DNA of 64,000 nt. Origin: Clostridium punense. GTDB lineage: Bacteria; Bacillota; Clostridia; Clostridiales; Clostridiaceae. Below are positions 36,534 to 45,276 of this stretch, one piece after another (the first letter of the stretch is position 1; each line of letters starts with the position of its first letter). Under the pieces are notes generated by a model. That model had not been told where the DNA came from. It did not search any database and worked only from the letters and a program-made list of their open reading frames with translations. The translations under genes and the position numbers were made by a program. The stretch lies in assembly GCF_017874425.1 (NCBI RefSeq), contig NZ_JAGGLL010000006.1, positions 91,592 to 155,591 of the forward strand, read 5' to 3'.

Positions 36534-37331
36534 CTAAGTTCCTATTTGTACTATATCCTCAAGAATCGCTCTATCTTTTTGGTTTATTTGCCAATCTAAA
36601 TGAAAGTGTCCAAAATACCACTTGTTATAGGTTAATTTATTTTTAATCTTAGATAAAAATAAATTTAACTCATCTTCTTTGGGTGTAAAGTCTAACTTAT
36701 CTCCTATAGTGTATAAATTATCCACATCAGTAGTATGTGTCAGTACATAATCCACATTATAGTCACATTTTTCTAGGTTTTTAATGCCATTATCCATCTC
36801 TTCTGTGGATGGAATTTCTTCCTTCCACCAGCTTATGTTCTCAATCCTTCTCTCTTTATCAATAGATTTTCCTCCACCAAAAGTAAAATATCTTTTATTA
36901 TTAATAGTAAAAACTTCCCCTCTCATAAGGTGAAGAACTTTATTTCTAATTCTATGTACTTTCCCACCATTCCAACTCTCAACAGGTAAAGAATTTAACA
37001 TATTAAAATTCTCATGATTGCCATCAATGAATAAAGTAGTAAAGGGTTTGTTGTTAAGCTTATTTAAAGCTATGGATTCTTTTAAGCTGCCATCCCAAAG
37101 GAGCCCAAAGTCTCCTAAGATTATTAAATAATCATCTTCACCTAAAAAATCTATATTTAAAACCCTATCTACCTCTAAGAGTCCATGAATGTCTCCTGTA
37201 ACATATACCTTGCTCTGTCCATCCCCTATTGAATTAAAAACCTGAGCAGAAAAAGCAAATCTTTTATTTATAATAAAAATGCACAAAAATACTAATATAG
37301 TAGAAAACAACAACTTCTTTTTTAGTTTCAC
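36534..37331 (-). CDS. Metallophosphoesterase with N-terminal membrane anchor
   Basis: 265 residues. A signal anchor or signal peptide (about 5-28) precedes a calcineurin-like phosphoesterase domain. Metal ligands are visible: VTGDIHGLLE (about 43-52), ILGDFGLLW (about 70), FIDGNHENF (about 100), THTTDVD (about 200) and GHFHLD near the end. Proteins of the same core without the anchor are common in phages and clostridia; the anchor here would place the enzyme outside the membrane. Substrate unknown. No clear AGGAGG-type site: GGTGACAAATAGTG precedes the ATG weakly. Confidence 0.85.
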   Translation of the reverse strand: MKLKKKLLFSTILVFLCIFIINKRFAFSAQVFNSIGDGQSKVYVTGDIHGLLEVDRVLNIDFLGEDDYLIILGDFGLLWDGSLKESIALNKLNNKPFTTLFIDGNHENFNMLNSLPVESWNGGKVHRIRNKVLHLMRGEVFTINNKRYFTFGGGKSIDKERRIENISWWKEEIPSTEEMDNGIKNLEKCDYNVDYVLTHTTDVDNLYTIGDKLDFTPKEDELNLFLSKIKNKLTYNKWYFGHFHLDWQINQKDRAILEDIVQIGT

Positions 37332-37446
37332 TATTTGTCACCTGCTTTTCTATATAGGTGATGTTAGTTTAACCAATAATATCCATGGTATTCCATTTTC
37401 CTACTTATTTTTTATATGGCTGATGCAACATTTTCAAAAATTTCTC

Positions 37447-37475
37447 TTGTCAAAGTAACTGTTTTATGATAATAT
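37447..37475 (+). promoter_or_regulatory. Promoter of tRNA-Trp
   Basis: TTGTCA, 17 nt, TAATAT, about 30 bp upstream of the tRNA. Confidence 0.6.
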
Positions 37476-37505
37476 ATATTTTGTCGGTAAGACGAACTTA
37501 AATAT

Positions 37506-37581
37506 AGGGGTATAGCTCAATTGGTAGAGTAGCGGTCTCCAAAACCGTTGGTTACGGGTTCAAGTCCTGTTGCCCCTGCCA
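37506..37581 (+). tRNA. tRNA-Trp (CCA anticodon)
   Basis: Complete cloverleaf: acceptor AGGGGTA/TGCCCCT (one G-T pair), D arm GCTC..GAGT, anticodon arm GCGGT-CTCCAAA-ACCGT with anticodon CCA, T loop GGTTCAAGTCC, and encoded 3' CCA. Single gene with its own promoter and terminator. Confidence 0.97.
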
Positions 37582-37582
37582 A

Positions 37583-37619
37583 AAAACCTAGGAATTTTCA
37601 CAATTCCTAGGTTTTTTTA
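37583..37619 (+). terminator. Terminator after tRNA-Trp
   Basis: 13-bp stem AAACCTAGGAATT and complement followed by TTTTTTT, starting 2 bp after the CCA end. Confidence 0.93.
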
Positions 37620-37676
37620 TTCTTCTAAAATATTATTTCAGGAGTAAATTGGGAGTTAAAATTTAAAAGCTAGTAA

Positions 37677-37714
37677 ATAAGGTAGCCTTATTCTCAAAAG
37701 CTACCTTATAATTT
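37677..37714 (-). terminator. Terminator after the amidase gene
   Basis: 10-bp stem ATAAGGTAGC/GCTACCTTAT just past the stop codon. Confidence 0.7.
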
Positions 37715-38572
37715 TTAAACTAAAGTTCTTGGAGTATAGCTTATATTACCATATTGATTCGTTACTTTATCTTCTCTCCATACATAGGCCATTATATCAA
37801 AACGACTTGTAAAGGTATATGCTATTGCTCTACATCTATCTATGTCCATATGCATAGTCTGGATGAAAGCTCCTTTTGAATCACTTTTTATTTGAATTTT
37901 TATTCCATTGTCATCAAAGAACCCTAGAATTCCATTTACATAAACATCTGGATTTATATAGGAGGTTTCAACATAATATTTAGGCTCTACAGTATTATTG
38001 TTGCTATTATTGCTTCCTCCTTGGTAACTTATGCCTAAGTGATCAAGTATTCCATGAGCAATAGCTCTTCCTATATTTCTTTGTTTTTCTGGAGTATCAA
38101 ACAAAACTCTATCGCCACTATCAATGAAGCCGCTTTCTACAATTATGGCATCCATATTTGTTTCTCTAATAACCGCATAATAATCCTTACCATCTGAGCC
38201 AGTTCTGCTATAGGTTGGGGTAGGACGTAAATTTTGTCCTGTTTCTCTATTTACTGCATTAACAATAGCCTTAGCTAAAGCTTCTCCTTTTCCTCTATAA
38301 ATAGAATGAATTACCTCTATACCATCGCCGCCACCAGAATTATAGTGAATAGATACAAAATAGTCTGCTCCCCAGGAGTTTGCCATATTAGCTCTTTCAC
38401 TCAAGCCTACATATCTATCATCTGTCCTAGAAGTTCTAACCTCTACGTCATATTGTTGTAATACTTCCATGCATGCTAATCCTGTTGCTAGATTCATATT
38501 TTTTTCAACTAGTCCATTTGATACTGCTCCTGTTTCACTACCACCATGTCCAAAATCCAAGAATATTTTCAT
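37715..38572 (-). CDS. N-acetylmuramoyl-L-alanine amidase (Amidase_3)
   Basis: 285 residues. The Amidase_3 domain covers about 1-185: zinc His in FLDFGHGGSETGAV, Glu in GLVEKNMNLATG, second His in FVSIHYNSGGG and catalytic Glu in AIIVESGFI. It cleaves the glycan-peptide bond of peptidoglycan. A Ser/Asn linker (about 190-200) leads to a C-terminal domain of about 85 residues that is probably a wall-binding module. There is no signal peptide, as in many phage or autolysin-type clostridial amidases released by lysis. The start is the ATG 8 nt after AGGAGAG. Monocistronic. Confidence 0.92.
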   Translation of the reverse strand: MKIFLDFGHGGSETGAVSNGLVEKNMNLATGLACMEVLQQYDVEVRTSRTDDRYVGLSERANMANSWGADYFVSIHYNSGGGDGIEVIHSIYRGKGEALAKAIVNAVNRETGQNLRPTPTYSRTGSDGKDYYAVIRETNMDAIIVESGFIDSGDRVLFDTPEKQRNIGRAIAHGILDHLGISYQGGSNNSNNNTVEPKYYVETSYINPDVYVNGILGFFDDNGIKIQIKSDSKGAFIQTMHMDIDRCRAIAYTFTSRFDIMAYVWREDKVTNQYGNISYTPRTLV

Positions 38573-38654
38573 CCTTATCACTCTCCTAATTATAAGTTAT
38601 GCAAAGGTATATGCATTTGACATTGATGAAAAAGGAAAAGTGGACAACAAATTA

Positions 38655-38686
38655 TTAAAGCTCTAGTACATTTCTAGAGCTTTAGC
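38655..38686 (-). terminator. Terminator after the amine oxidase gene
   Basis: 10-bp stem AAAGCTCTAG/CTAGAGCTTT, with TTTAAT-type tail on the minus strand. Confidence 0.7.
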
Positions 38687-38710
38687 AACATAAAGTTGCA
38701 TTTTTCCCTA

Positions 38711-40426
38711 TTACCTTTTAGTTATAGCCCTAGCTATACTATTTGCTGCTAGCATACCACTTTGCAAAGCGCCTTGAATCCATACATGTTTTTGGGATAC
38801 ATGCTCTCCTGCAAAATAAACCCTATTATTCATTTCTGGCAAGGTAATAGCATAGGAAAACAAAGTTCTATCCTGTGGTTTTCCAAAGCATCCTCCTGCC
38901 CAAATATATTGTGCATTTGACCAGAACATGGTAACCCAAGAGAGAAGTCTATTTCTAATGTATCCTGGATCTAATCCATGTACTTCCTCAACTTGCCTTG
39001 ATATATCCCTAATTCGAAGGTTATTAGCTTCATTGCCTATAATTTCTGCATCTTGCCCCCAATTATAAGAAGCCAGAAGAGAGCCTGGAGAATTTGGTGA
39101 TGTTCCAGGCCTTAAGGTCCAAGCTCCCGGACTCCCTTCTACTGGCATTGCATGGTCTGATGGATATATTGTATTTAATATAGGCAGATCTGTACCAGAG
39201 CTTCCACCTATAATTCTTTCCTCTGCATTTCCCTGTTCCCAAAATCTATCTTTTAAGAAAAGGAAAGTTTTCTGAGAGGATTCATAATTCAATTCATTAA
39301 TTGCCTGCATTTTAGTTATGCTAAAAGTTGGCTTAATTTCTACTCTTCTTAAGCTTGTAAAAGGTATTGCACAAACCACATAGTCAAACTCCTCTAAAGT
39401 AACCTTTTTAGTTTCGCGACCTCTACACTTAAGGGTAACCTTTTCCCTGTTATTCTCTTGATAAATACCATCTACGGCTGTACTAAGCCTTATATTAACC
39501 TTTCCTAGTTCTTGCATTTGAATACCTTCAAATACCTGTAGGTTTTCATTAATTAAGGCATTATAAAAACTTTCTATAATTCTTTGAGCCCCACCTTCTA
39601 TATAGTAAGTTTGAGAGAAGTCAGCACTATAAACCTTATCCATCATTTCTGCTAAGCTAAGATTAAAAAATTCTACATCAAGAGTCGATAAATAGCTTAT
39701 CATAAATATGGCATTTTTACTTAATCCAACACTTTGGTATCCAGCCTTGTAGGACATCCTATCCATCTGTACTACTTCATCTGAATAGCTTTCCTTTACT
39801 TGTATTAATTCTTTTCTAATCTCTGGTGATAATCCTAAAATATACTTATCATATAACTTTCCTGATAATTGTCTCCAGGGTAGCCTAGCCTCTTCTGGTG
39901 GTAAATCAAATTTGGGGTAAATATTCTCCATGACACTAAGGCCAGATGCTTCCTTCCTAGCTCTTGCTTCTCTTATATAGTACAATCCATTTACATTGCT
40001 GGTTGCAAAAGGCCTAGTATTAAGCTTAAAAAGGTTAATATAATGCCAACTAGTTTCATGGGATACTGGTATCCGTTCTGCACCTAAATCCACATTATAT
40101 CCTTCATAAATAGGGTAAGTATATACTCTCCCTCCGAGCCTATCATTAGCTTCAAAAACTGTTATGTCGCAGCCAATTTTTTTTAGTTCAAAAGCTGCTG
40201 AGAGTCCTGCTGCTCCTCCTCCTATTACAGCAACCTTAACTGCCCTTCCACAGTTACTGTTACATATCTCTCTTATGTCTTCCGGAGGACTTAAGCTACT
40301 GATTATATTGTCAAAGTCCTCTGGTCTTCTACCAGCAGTAAGTACATACCTCAATTGTTCATATCTATCTTCATCTGTTGGGTTATCCACTTGATATGGA
40401 ACCGTTTGCCTGTTCATACTTTCCAT
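38711..40426 (-). CDS. Flavin amine oxidase (L-amino acid oxidase-like)
   Basis: 571 residues. An N-terminal extension of about 65 residues (Arg/Asp/Tyr-rich, with YEQLRYVLTAGRRPEDF) precedes an FAD-binding amine oxidase domain: VAVIGGGAAGLSAAFEL (about 65), the second FAD block ANDRLGGRVYTY, and the C-terminal YFAGEHVSQKHVWIQGALQSG that closes the FAD site. It oxidises an amine or L-amino acid with O2 or another acceptor, which is unusual for a strict anaerobe. Substrate not deducible. No signal peptide. The start is the ATG after TGAGGA; the upstream GTG lies in that site. Confidence 0.88.
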   Translation of the reverse strand: MESMNRQTVPYQVDNPTDEDRYEQLRYVLTAGRRPEDFDNIISSLSPPEDIREICNSNCGRAVKVAVIGGGAAGLSAAFELKKIGCDITVFEANDRLGGRVYTYPIYEGYNVDLGAERIPVSHETSWHYINLFKLNTRPFATSNVNGLYYIREARARKEASGLSVMENIYPKFDLPPEEARLPWRQLSGKLYDKYILGLSPEIRKELIQVKESYSDEVVQMDRMSYKAGYQSVGLSKNAIFMISYLSTLDVEFFNLSLAEMMDKVYSADFSQTYYIEGGAQRIIESFYNALINENLQVFEGIQMQELGKVNIRLSTAVDGIYQENNREKVTLKCRGRETKKVTLEEFDYVVCAIPFTSLRRVEIKPTFSITKMQAINELNYESSQKTFLFLKDRFWEQGNAEERIIGGSSGTDLPILNTIYPSDHAMPVEGSPGAWTLRPGTSPNSPGSLLASYNWGQDAEIIGNEANNLRIRDISRQVEEVHGLDPGYIRNRLLSWVTMFWSNAQYIWAGGCFGKPQDRTLFSYAITLPEMNNRVYFAGEHVSQKHVWIQGALQSGMLAANSIARAITKR

Positions 40427-40528
40427 GAATAAATTCCTCACATAATTATTATCATATTTAATATATGCACACTATGTGAATATTGAGATTTAAATTTAAA
40501 TCTTCATATATAAAACTTTCAGCATAAC

Positions 40529-40558
40529 AAAAGAAAGATGCATAAAAACATCTTTCCT
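40529..40558 (-). terminator. Terminator after the nitronate monooxygenase gene
   Basis: Stem AAAGATG/CATCTTT with flanking A and T runs, 7 bp past the stop codon. Confidence 0.7.
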
Positions 40559-40564
40559 TTAGCT

Positions 40565-41632
40565 TTAAGCTTCTATTATTTCCTTCTCAAGTTCTTTCAT
40601 TAATTCATCTACTGTTATAATTCTATCTACCTTATGGGCACTTTCACCGCAGAATAAGAGTGCCTCCTCTACATTGCCGTTTGCTGCATTAATTAAGGCC
40701 TTAGTTATGCAATACGGTGTTGTCTTTGGATTACAATGAGATATACAGTTGTAGCACTTCGTAACCCTTACTCCGCCTTCTTCAACTTGGTTAATAAAAT
40801 TATTTCTGATAGCACGCCCTGGCATCCCTACCGGACTTTGCACTATCATAATATCTTCTAAATTCGAGTTAATGTAGGCATTCTTATAATTTATATGAGC
40901 ATCGCACTCTTCAGTTGCTACAAATCTTGTAGCCATTTGAACTCCAGCAGCTCCAAGTTTTAAGTATTTGGCAATATCTTTGCCATAAAAAACTCCGCCA
41001 GCTACAACTACTGGTATAGATTTTTCGTATTTATCTTCATAGGTTTTTACCTCATTAATTATATCTACAATAACTTTATCATAATCCATATTCTCATCTT
41101 GTAGTTCCTCTTTCTTAAACCCAAGATGACCTCCGGCCTTTGGACCTTCAATAACTAGTAGATCAGGAGTAGTTTTGTCATGTCTATCCCACATTTTTAA
41201 AATAACCTTGGCAGCTTTTAAAGAAGAAACTATAGGCGCTAGTTTTGCTTTCGAATCCTTTGCAATCTTCGGAAGAGCTGAAGGAAGCCCTGCCCCTGAT
41301 ATTATTAAATCCGCTCCAGCATCTATAGCTGCTTTAACATATTCTTCATAATGCTCCATGGCCACCATTATATTAACTCCAATTATACCTTGAAGAGCTT
41401 TTTCTTTAGCTATTTTTATATGTTCTTTCAAAGCTCTAATATTTGCTTCAAAAGGGTTTGTTTCAAAATCCTTTTCCTTAAATCCTATTTGCGCGGCAGA
41501 AATTACTCCTATACCTCCAGCTTTCGTCACAGCAGCTGCTAGGTTTGATAGAGAAATGCCTATGCCCATTCCACCCTGAATAATAGGTAGTCTAGCTACT
41601 AAATTACCTATTTTTAATGGTTTTATATCCAT
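40565..41632 (-). CDS. Nitronate monooxygenase-family flavoprotein with Cys cluster
   Basis: 355 residues. TIM-barrel FMN protein of the 2-nitropropane dioxygenase family: LPIIQGGMGIGIS (about 16-28), VIEGPKAGGHLG and the FMN phosphate site VVAGGVFYGKDIAKYLKLGAAGVQMATRFV. FabK-type enoyl-ACP reductases are close relatives and cannot be excluded. Residues 293-308 carry C-x2-C-x3-C-x7-C (CYNCISHCNPKTTPYC), a possible metal or Fe-S site also seen in some clostridial members. The start is the ATG 3 nt after GAAGGA with GAGGAG further up; earlier in-frame starts lack support. Monocistronic. Confidence 0.87.
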   Translation of the reverse strand: MDIKPLKIGNLVARLPIIQGGMGIGISLSNLAAAVTKAGGIGVISAAQIGFKEKDFETNPFEANIRALKEHIKIAKEKALQGIIGVNIMVAMEHYEEYVKAAIDAGADLIISGAGLPSALPKIAKDSKAKLAPIVSSLKAAKVILKMWDRHDKTTPDLLVIEGPKAGGHLGFKKEELQDENMDYDKVIVDIINEVKTYEDKYEKSIPVVVAGGVFYGKDIAKYLKLGAAGVQMATRFVATEECDAHINYKNAYINSNLEDIMIVQSPVGMPGRAIRNNFINQVEEGGVRVTKCYNCISHCNPKTTPYCITKALINAANGNVEEALLFCGESAHKVDRIITVDELMKELEKEIIEA

Positions 41633-42043
41633 AAATCCTTCATCTCCTCTATGAAATACTAACATAAATAAATATAACCATATTAGAAAAGAATAATCCT
41701 ATGTTACCTTTAAATAGCGGACTAGGATTTTTTCTAAAACTATTGATTAAAATTAATATATGTTAATTTATTTTGACCATCAAATATTTTGATTATCAAA
41801 GTAAATCATATTTATTATATACCATATAAAGTTAAAATTCAATAAAATAAAGCTATGCACTAAATTAAATTTGTATTAGTGCATAGCTTTTCCTATTTAA
41901 CAACATTCTGGTTGTCTCATATCTACTCTGTTTTTAAGTAGTTAGTAGTCCAGTCTAAGTAAGTTGCTTTAGTATAACAAAGTTTCTTTCTTAAGCCCAA
42001 ATCTACCTTCAAAGTAACTCTGCAAGATGAACTTGTTCATTAT
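41633..42043. other. Intergenic region with terminator
   Basis: About 410 bp without a gene. A 14-bp stem (AAAGCTATGCACTA and complement, 41849-41890) followed by T-rich sequence on both strands probably ends the DUF3867-type transcript. Confidence 0.6.
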
Positions 42044-42616
42044 TTAATAAATATAAGTAGAAGTATTTTCACAAATAGATATGTTAAGTGGTTTTTCCTC
42101 TACTAACTTTTTATAAGAACACAAAAATTCATTTAATTCATTATCAGTTAAGTCTATATGATCAAAACTCTTAAGTATTACATTACAATCTTCCATAAGG
42201 ATTTCCACGTTATTTTTTGAATTTTTAATGTAATAAGTAGTTACTGCCTTAGAGTTTACTTTTCCTTTGTATTTTTCTTGGAAACTTAAAGTTTTTCTCA
42301 TTTCCTCATAATTTTTTCCTAAAGCTCCAAATTGGCTGGTATCAACCCCATAAGCTTTAATTTGCTCATCTATATTATTCATATCCAAACCATATCTCTC
42401 CATGATTTTCTTTTGAATATTTAAAAACTTTTCTTGAGAAATATTGTTTTCTTCCATATAAGTTTGAATTTTCCTGCTAAACTCTAACATATTGATTTTT
42501 CCCTCTCCCATAGTGTAGTAAAGGGAGTATATATAATCCTCAAACTTATCAATATCCTTGTCATTAACCCTATTTTTAAGCTCATTAAAATCTATTATAT
42601 CGCTAATTTCAATCAT
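42044..42616 (-). CDS. DUF3867-like protein
   Basis: About 187-190 residues, helical, no membrane segment. The opening ISDIIDFNELKNRVNDKDID and KINMLEFSRKIQTYMEENNISQEKF fit the clostridial DUF3867 family, whose function is unknown. The start is problematic: a GTG at 42637 has no ribosome binding site, the ATG at 42616 directly abuts AAGGAG (zero spacing), and an ATT at 42607 lies 9 nt after GGAG, at the place where a protein reading MSDIIDF would begin. I list the ATG, but the ATT is a serious candidate. Monocistronic. Confidence 0.75.
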   Translation of the reverse strand: MIEISDIIDFNELKNRVNDKDIDKFEDYIYSLYYTMGEGKINMLEFSRKIQTYMEENNISQEKFLNIQKKIMERYGLDMNNIDEQIKAYGVDTSQFGALGKNYEEMRKTLSFQEKYKGKVNSKAVTTYYIKNSKNNVEILMEDCNVILKSFDHIDLTDNELNEFLCSYKKLVEEKPLNISICENTSTYIY

Positions 42617-42708
42617 CTCCTTAAATAACTTAATCACTATTATATTATTAGTAACAAATTATATAACATGCTTCTTCAATAAAAGTTAAAAAATAGTTAT
42701 GAATTTAG

Positions 42709-42745
42709 AAAAAAGATACCCCTAAGTGAAAGGGATATCTTTTTA
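42709..42745 (-). terminator. Terminator after the CBS-ACT gene
   Basis: 12-bp stem with one mismatch (AAAGATACCCCT / AGGGATATCTTT) and a T-run on the minus strand. Confidence 0.75.
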
Positions 42746-42789
42746 TTAAAGAAATACAAGCTTACAGCTTTGTTTAAAACTCATAAATA

Positions 42790-43410
42790 TTATTGAACTT
42801 TAAAACCAGCATTTTTAACTTTTGCTAAGATGTCATCATAGTTGTCAGTTTTTAATCTTACAACTATCTCTTTAACATCTGTAACACTCTTTGGATCAAC
42901 TACAACAAAGCTTATAATGTCCCCTTTATTTTCAGTAATTATTTTAGAAAGCTTTGATAACTGCCCTGGTATGTCATAAGCTATAACCGCTAGTCTCTTA
43001 CCTTTATTTAAACCAAAAAGTTCAGTAAATTGATGGAAGATAGCATGGTGAGTAATTATTCCTTTAAACTCTCCATTATTATCAACTACAGCTATAAAAG
43101 ATACACTTTTAGTTTCTAAAAAATGTGCAGCCTCTTCCATTTGTTCCAATGGGTTAATAGTTGGTACATCTGTTCTCATAACATTTTCTACTAAGAAGTC
43201 AGAAAGTAAACATTGTCTTTCTATGCACTTTTCATAGTAGTAAGTGTATATTTTTTCTTTTGATATTGCACCGTAAAACTTATTACCATCAGCTACAGGT
43301 ATAGATAAGAAGTTGTTTTTTTCCATGATGTCTAAAGCTTCACCAATGGTAATTTTAGGAGTTACAGTAGTCAACTTTTCTTTTGGCAACATTAAGTTAC
43401 TTACAAACAT
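42790..43410 (-). CDS. CBS-ACT domain protein (AcuB-like)
   Basis: 206 residues. Two CBS motifs (about 1-60 and 65-125; MEKNNFLSIPVADGNKFYGAI and ETKSVSFIAVVDNNGEFKGIIT) form a nucleotide-binding Bateman module. A C-terminal ACT domain (about 137-206, LAVIAYDIPGQLSKLSKIITENKGDI) is of the amino-acid-binding type. AcuB-like proteins combine these parts; their role is regulatory, probably sensing an adenine nucleotide and a small ligand. AAGGAGG lies 8 nt before the ATG. Divergent from the HD-GYP gene. Confidence 0.88.
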   Translation of the reverse strand: MFVSNLMLPKEKLTTVTPKITIGEALDIMEKNNFLSIPVADGNKFYGAISKEKIYTYYYEKCIERQCLLSDFLVENVMRTDVPTINPLEQMEEAAHFLETKSVSFIAVVDNNGEFKGIITHHAIFHQFTELFGLNKGKRLAVIAYDIPGQLSKLSKIITENKGDIISFVVVDPKSVTDVKEIVVRLKTDNYDDILAKVKNAGFKVQ

Positions 43411-43818
43411 GATTAATTCCTCCTTATTAAGGCTATCAGTAATAATTATATTACTGATAATATATATTATTCGTTATTTCCAAGTACAAGTATAAAACTA
43501 TGATGATTATATTTAATTATACTTGAATTTACCTAATTTTGTCTATATATTTAGCTATTAAATATATATTTATAATAGTTAAGTTTGTTCTATTTATATA
43601 TAGAACCTAATAGTATTAAAGATATACTTCTGTATATTTTTTTACTTACTCTTAATTCCTTAAATTCAAGTTTAAGGAACACATTTTTACATATTTTATA
43701 AACTTTGTAATAATATATGAATTAATAAATAAAAGTTATAATACCCGTTAAAATATGATATAATTGTTATTGACTTATAATTATATCATAAAATTGTTTT
43801 TTATTATGGGGGTTACTT
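43411..43818. other. Divergent intergenic region CBS-ACT / HD-GYP genes
   Basis: About 410 bp, very AT-rich, no gene. A 9-bp inverted repeat (TTCCTTAAA/TTTAAGGAA, 43656-43679) may be an operator or terminator. A TATAAT near 43759 is a likely -10 for the HD-GYP gene. Confidence 0.5.
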
Positions 43819-45078
43819 ATGAATATAAGCCTTAATAAAGTAGTTACCGCTCTATCTATCTCTTTAGATTTAGCTGAAACTACCTCCTTACAAAATTTAA
43901 ATGTTATAGAAGATATTTCTGGGGTGAATTATTCAAAGCATAAATATTCGCATCACTCTAAACGAACAGCCTTTATTGCGCTAGAAATTGGCAAAAAACT
44001 TAATATCAGTGAGGAAAGCTATCATAATTTATACATAGCTTCCATGCTCCATGATATCGGTGCTCAGAGTATGTTAGATGAAGTACATACCTCTGTAGAG
44101 TATATCAAAAAGCATTGCGTTGAAGGTGCCTTTATGATACAAAAAATTCCTGCTCTGATTCAGATATACGACATTATTCTCTATCATCATGAAAATTATG
44201 ATGGCAGTGGTTGCATGAAACTTAAAAACTACCTTATTCCTTTTGAAGCACAAATAATTAGGCTTGCCGACCTGTTAGAGGTTATGTTTGATGAGAATAT
44301 AGCAATTTATAAGCAAAAGGACTCTATTATTGAATGGGTAAAACTGCAAAGTGGAAGATTATTTGCACCTGATATTGTAGATTGTTTCTTAAATCTTGCC
44401 AGTACTGAAACTTTCTGGCTTAATCTTCTTAATGTTCCCCATATGAACTTTCTTCTAGAGTCTATTGCTCCTAAAAAGGAAAAATATGTTTCCTTGAAGG
44501 AGTTCGAATATATAGCTGAAATTTTCGCTACAATAATAGATAGCAAGAGTAACTTTACTGCAATGCACTCTAGAGGTATTGCTGATTTAGCCTTTGACGT
44601 ATCAAAACACGTTGGGTATGATGAAGATAAGTGCTTAAAAATGAAGATAGCAGGACTTCTTCACGATATAGGAAAACTTGCAATTCCTGCTACTATCTTA
44701 GACAAACCTGGTAAGCTAAATGATGATGAGTTTTCCCTAATTAAGTCTCATACTTACTATACAAAACTTATTTTAGATAGAATTGAATTAATTTCTGATA
44801 TTAGTGAGTGGGCCGCAAATCACCATGAAAAACTTAATGGAGAAGGTTATCCTAGAAGGCTTCCTGGTGACTATATTAGTGAGGAAAGTAAGATTATTGG
44901 AGCTTGTGATATATACCAAGCCCTAACAGAGGATAGACCCTATAGAAAAGGTATGTACATGTACGAGGCTTTTCAAATTCTTGATGATATGGTAAAACAG
45001 GGATTAATATGCGGCAATGCTGTAAAGTCTTTAAAAAGTACCTTAATCTGTAAAGTTGAAGGACATTTGACACCTTAA
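43819..45078 (+). CDS. Double HD-GYP phosphodiesterase-like protein
   Basis: 419 residues with two HD-type domains and no membrane segment. The C-terminal one (about 235-405) is a full HD-GYP domain: His250, His282-Asp283 (GLLHDIGKLAIP), His311, His335-His336 and the GYP signature GEGYPRRLPG, then Asp364. Such domains hydrolyse cyclic di-GMP or related dinucleotides. The N-terminal one (about 40-160) keeps His45/46, HD78-79 (SMLHDIG), HHEN (123-126) and Asp151 but has DGSG in place of GYP, so it may be a diverged partner. AUG follows a GGGGG site at 43808-43812. Two hairpins follow the gene. Confidence 0.9.
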   Translation: MNISLNKVVTALSISLDLAETTSLQNLNVIEDISGVNYSKHKYSHHSKRTAFIALEIGKKLNISEESYHNLYIASMLHDIGAQSMLDEVHTSVEYIKKHCVEGAFMIQKIPALIQIYDIILYHHENYDGSGCMKLKNYLIPFEAQIIRLADLLEVMFDENIAIYKQKDSIIEWVKLQSGRLFAPDIVDCFLNLASTETFWLNLLNVPHMNFLLESIAPKKEKYVSLKEFEYIAEIFATIIDSKSNFTAMHSRGIADLAFDVSKHVGYDEDKCLKMKIAGLLHDIGKLAIPATILDKPGKLNDDEFSLIKSHTYYTKLILDRIELISDISEWAANHHEKLNGEGYPRRLPGDYISEESKIIGACDIYQALTEDRPYRKGMYMYEAFQILDDMVKQGLICGNAVKSLKSTLICKVEGHLTP

Positions 45079-45121
45079 ATCTACAAACTTTTGAGGAACA
45101 ACTTTTTACTTGCACATAACT

Positions 45122-45170
45122 TTAATAGGATTTTAATGAGGTTGTAATCCTATTAGGTACTTCTTTGGTT
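45122..45170 (+). terminator. Terminator after the HD-GYP gene
   Basis: Stem AATAGGATT/AATCCTATT, then a T-containing tail. Confidence 0.55.
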
Positions 45171-45189
45171 TCATATATTAATAAATATA

Positions 45190-45240
45190 TGGCAATATTA
45201 TGTATTAGGACTTAATATATAATATTGCCTTTTCATTTTT
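45190..45240 (+). terminator. Second terminator-like hairpin before tsaE
   Basis: 11-bp stem GGCAATATTAT/ATAATATTGCC followed by TTTTCATTTTTT, about 40 bp before the tsaE start. A tsaE leader attenuator is possible. Confidence 0.7.
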
Positions 45241-45276
45241 TATTTTTTCGGCTAAAATAATATTGAGGTGAAAAAC

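Noticed and set aside
38597..38665. Plus-strand stretch reading YAKVYAFDIDEKGKVDNKLLKL, as a possible gene remnant
   Set aside because: It looks protein-like, but it is only 22 codons, has no start, and the upstream frame is antisense to the amidase; not enough to call a pseudogene.
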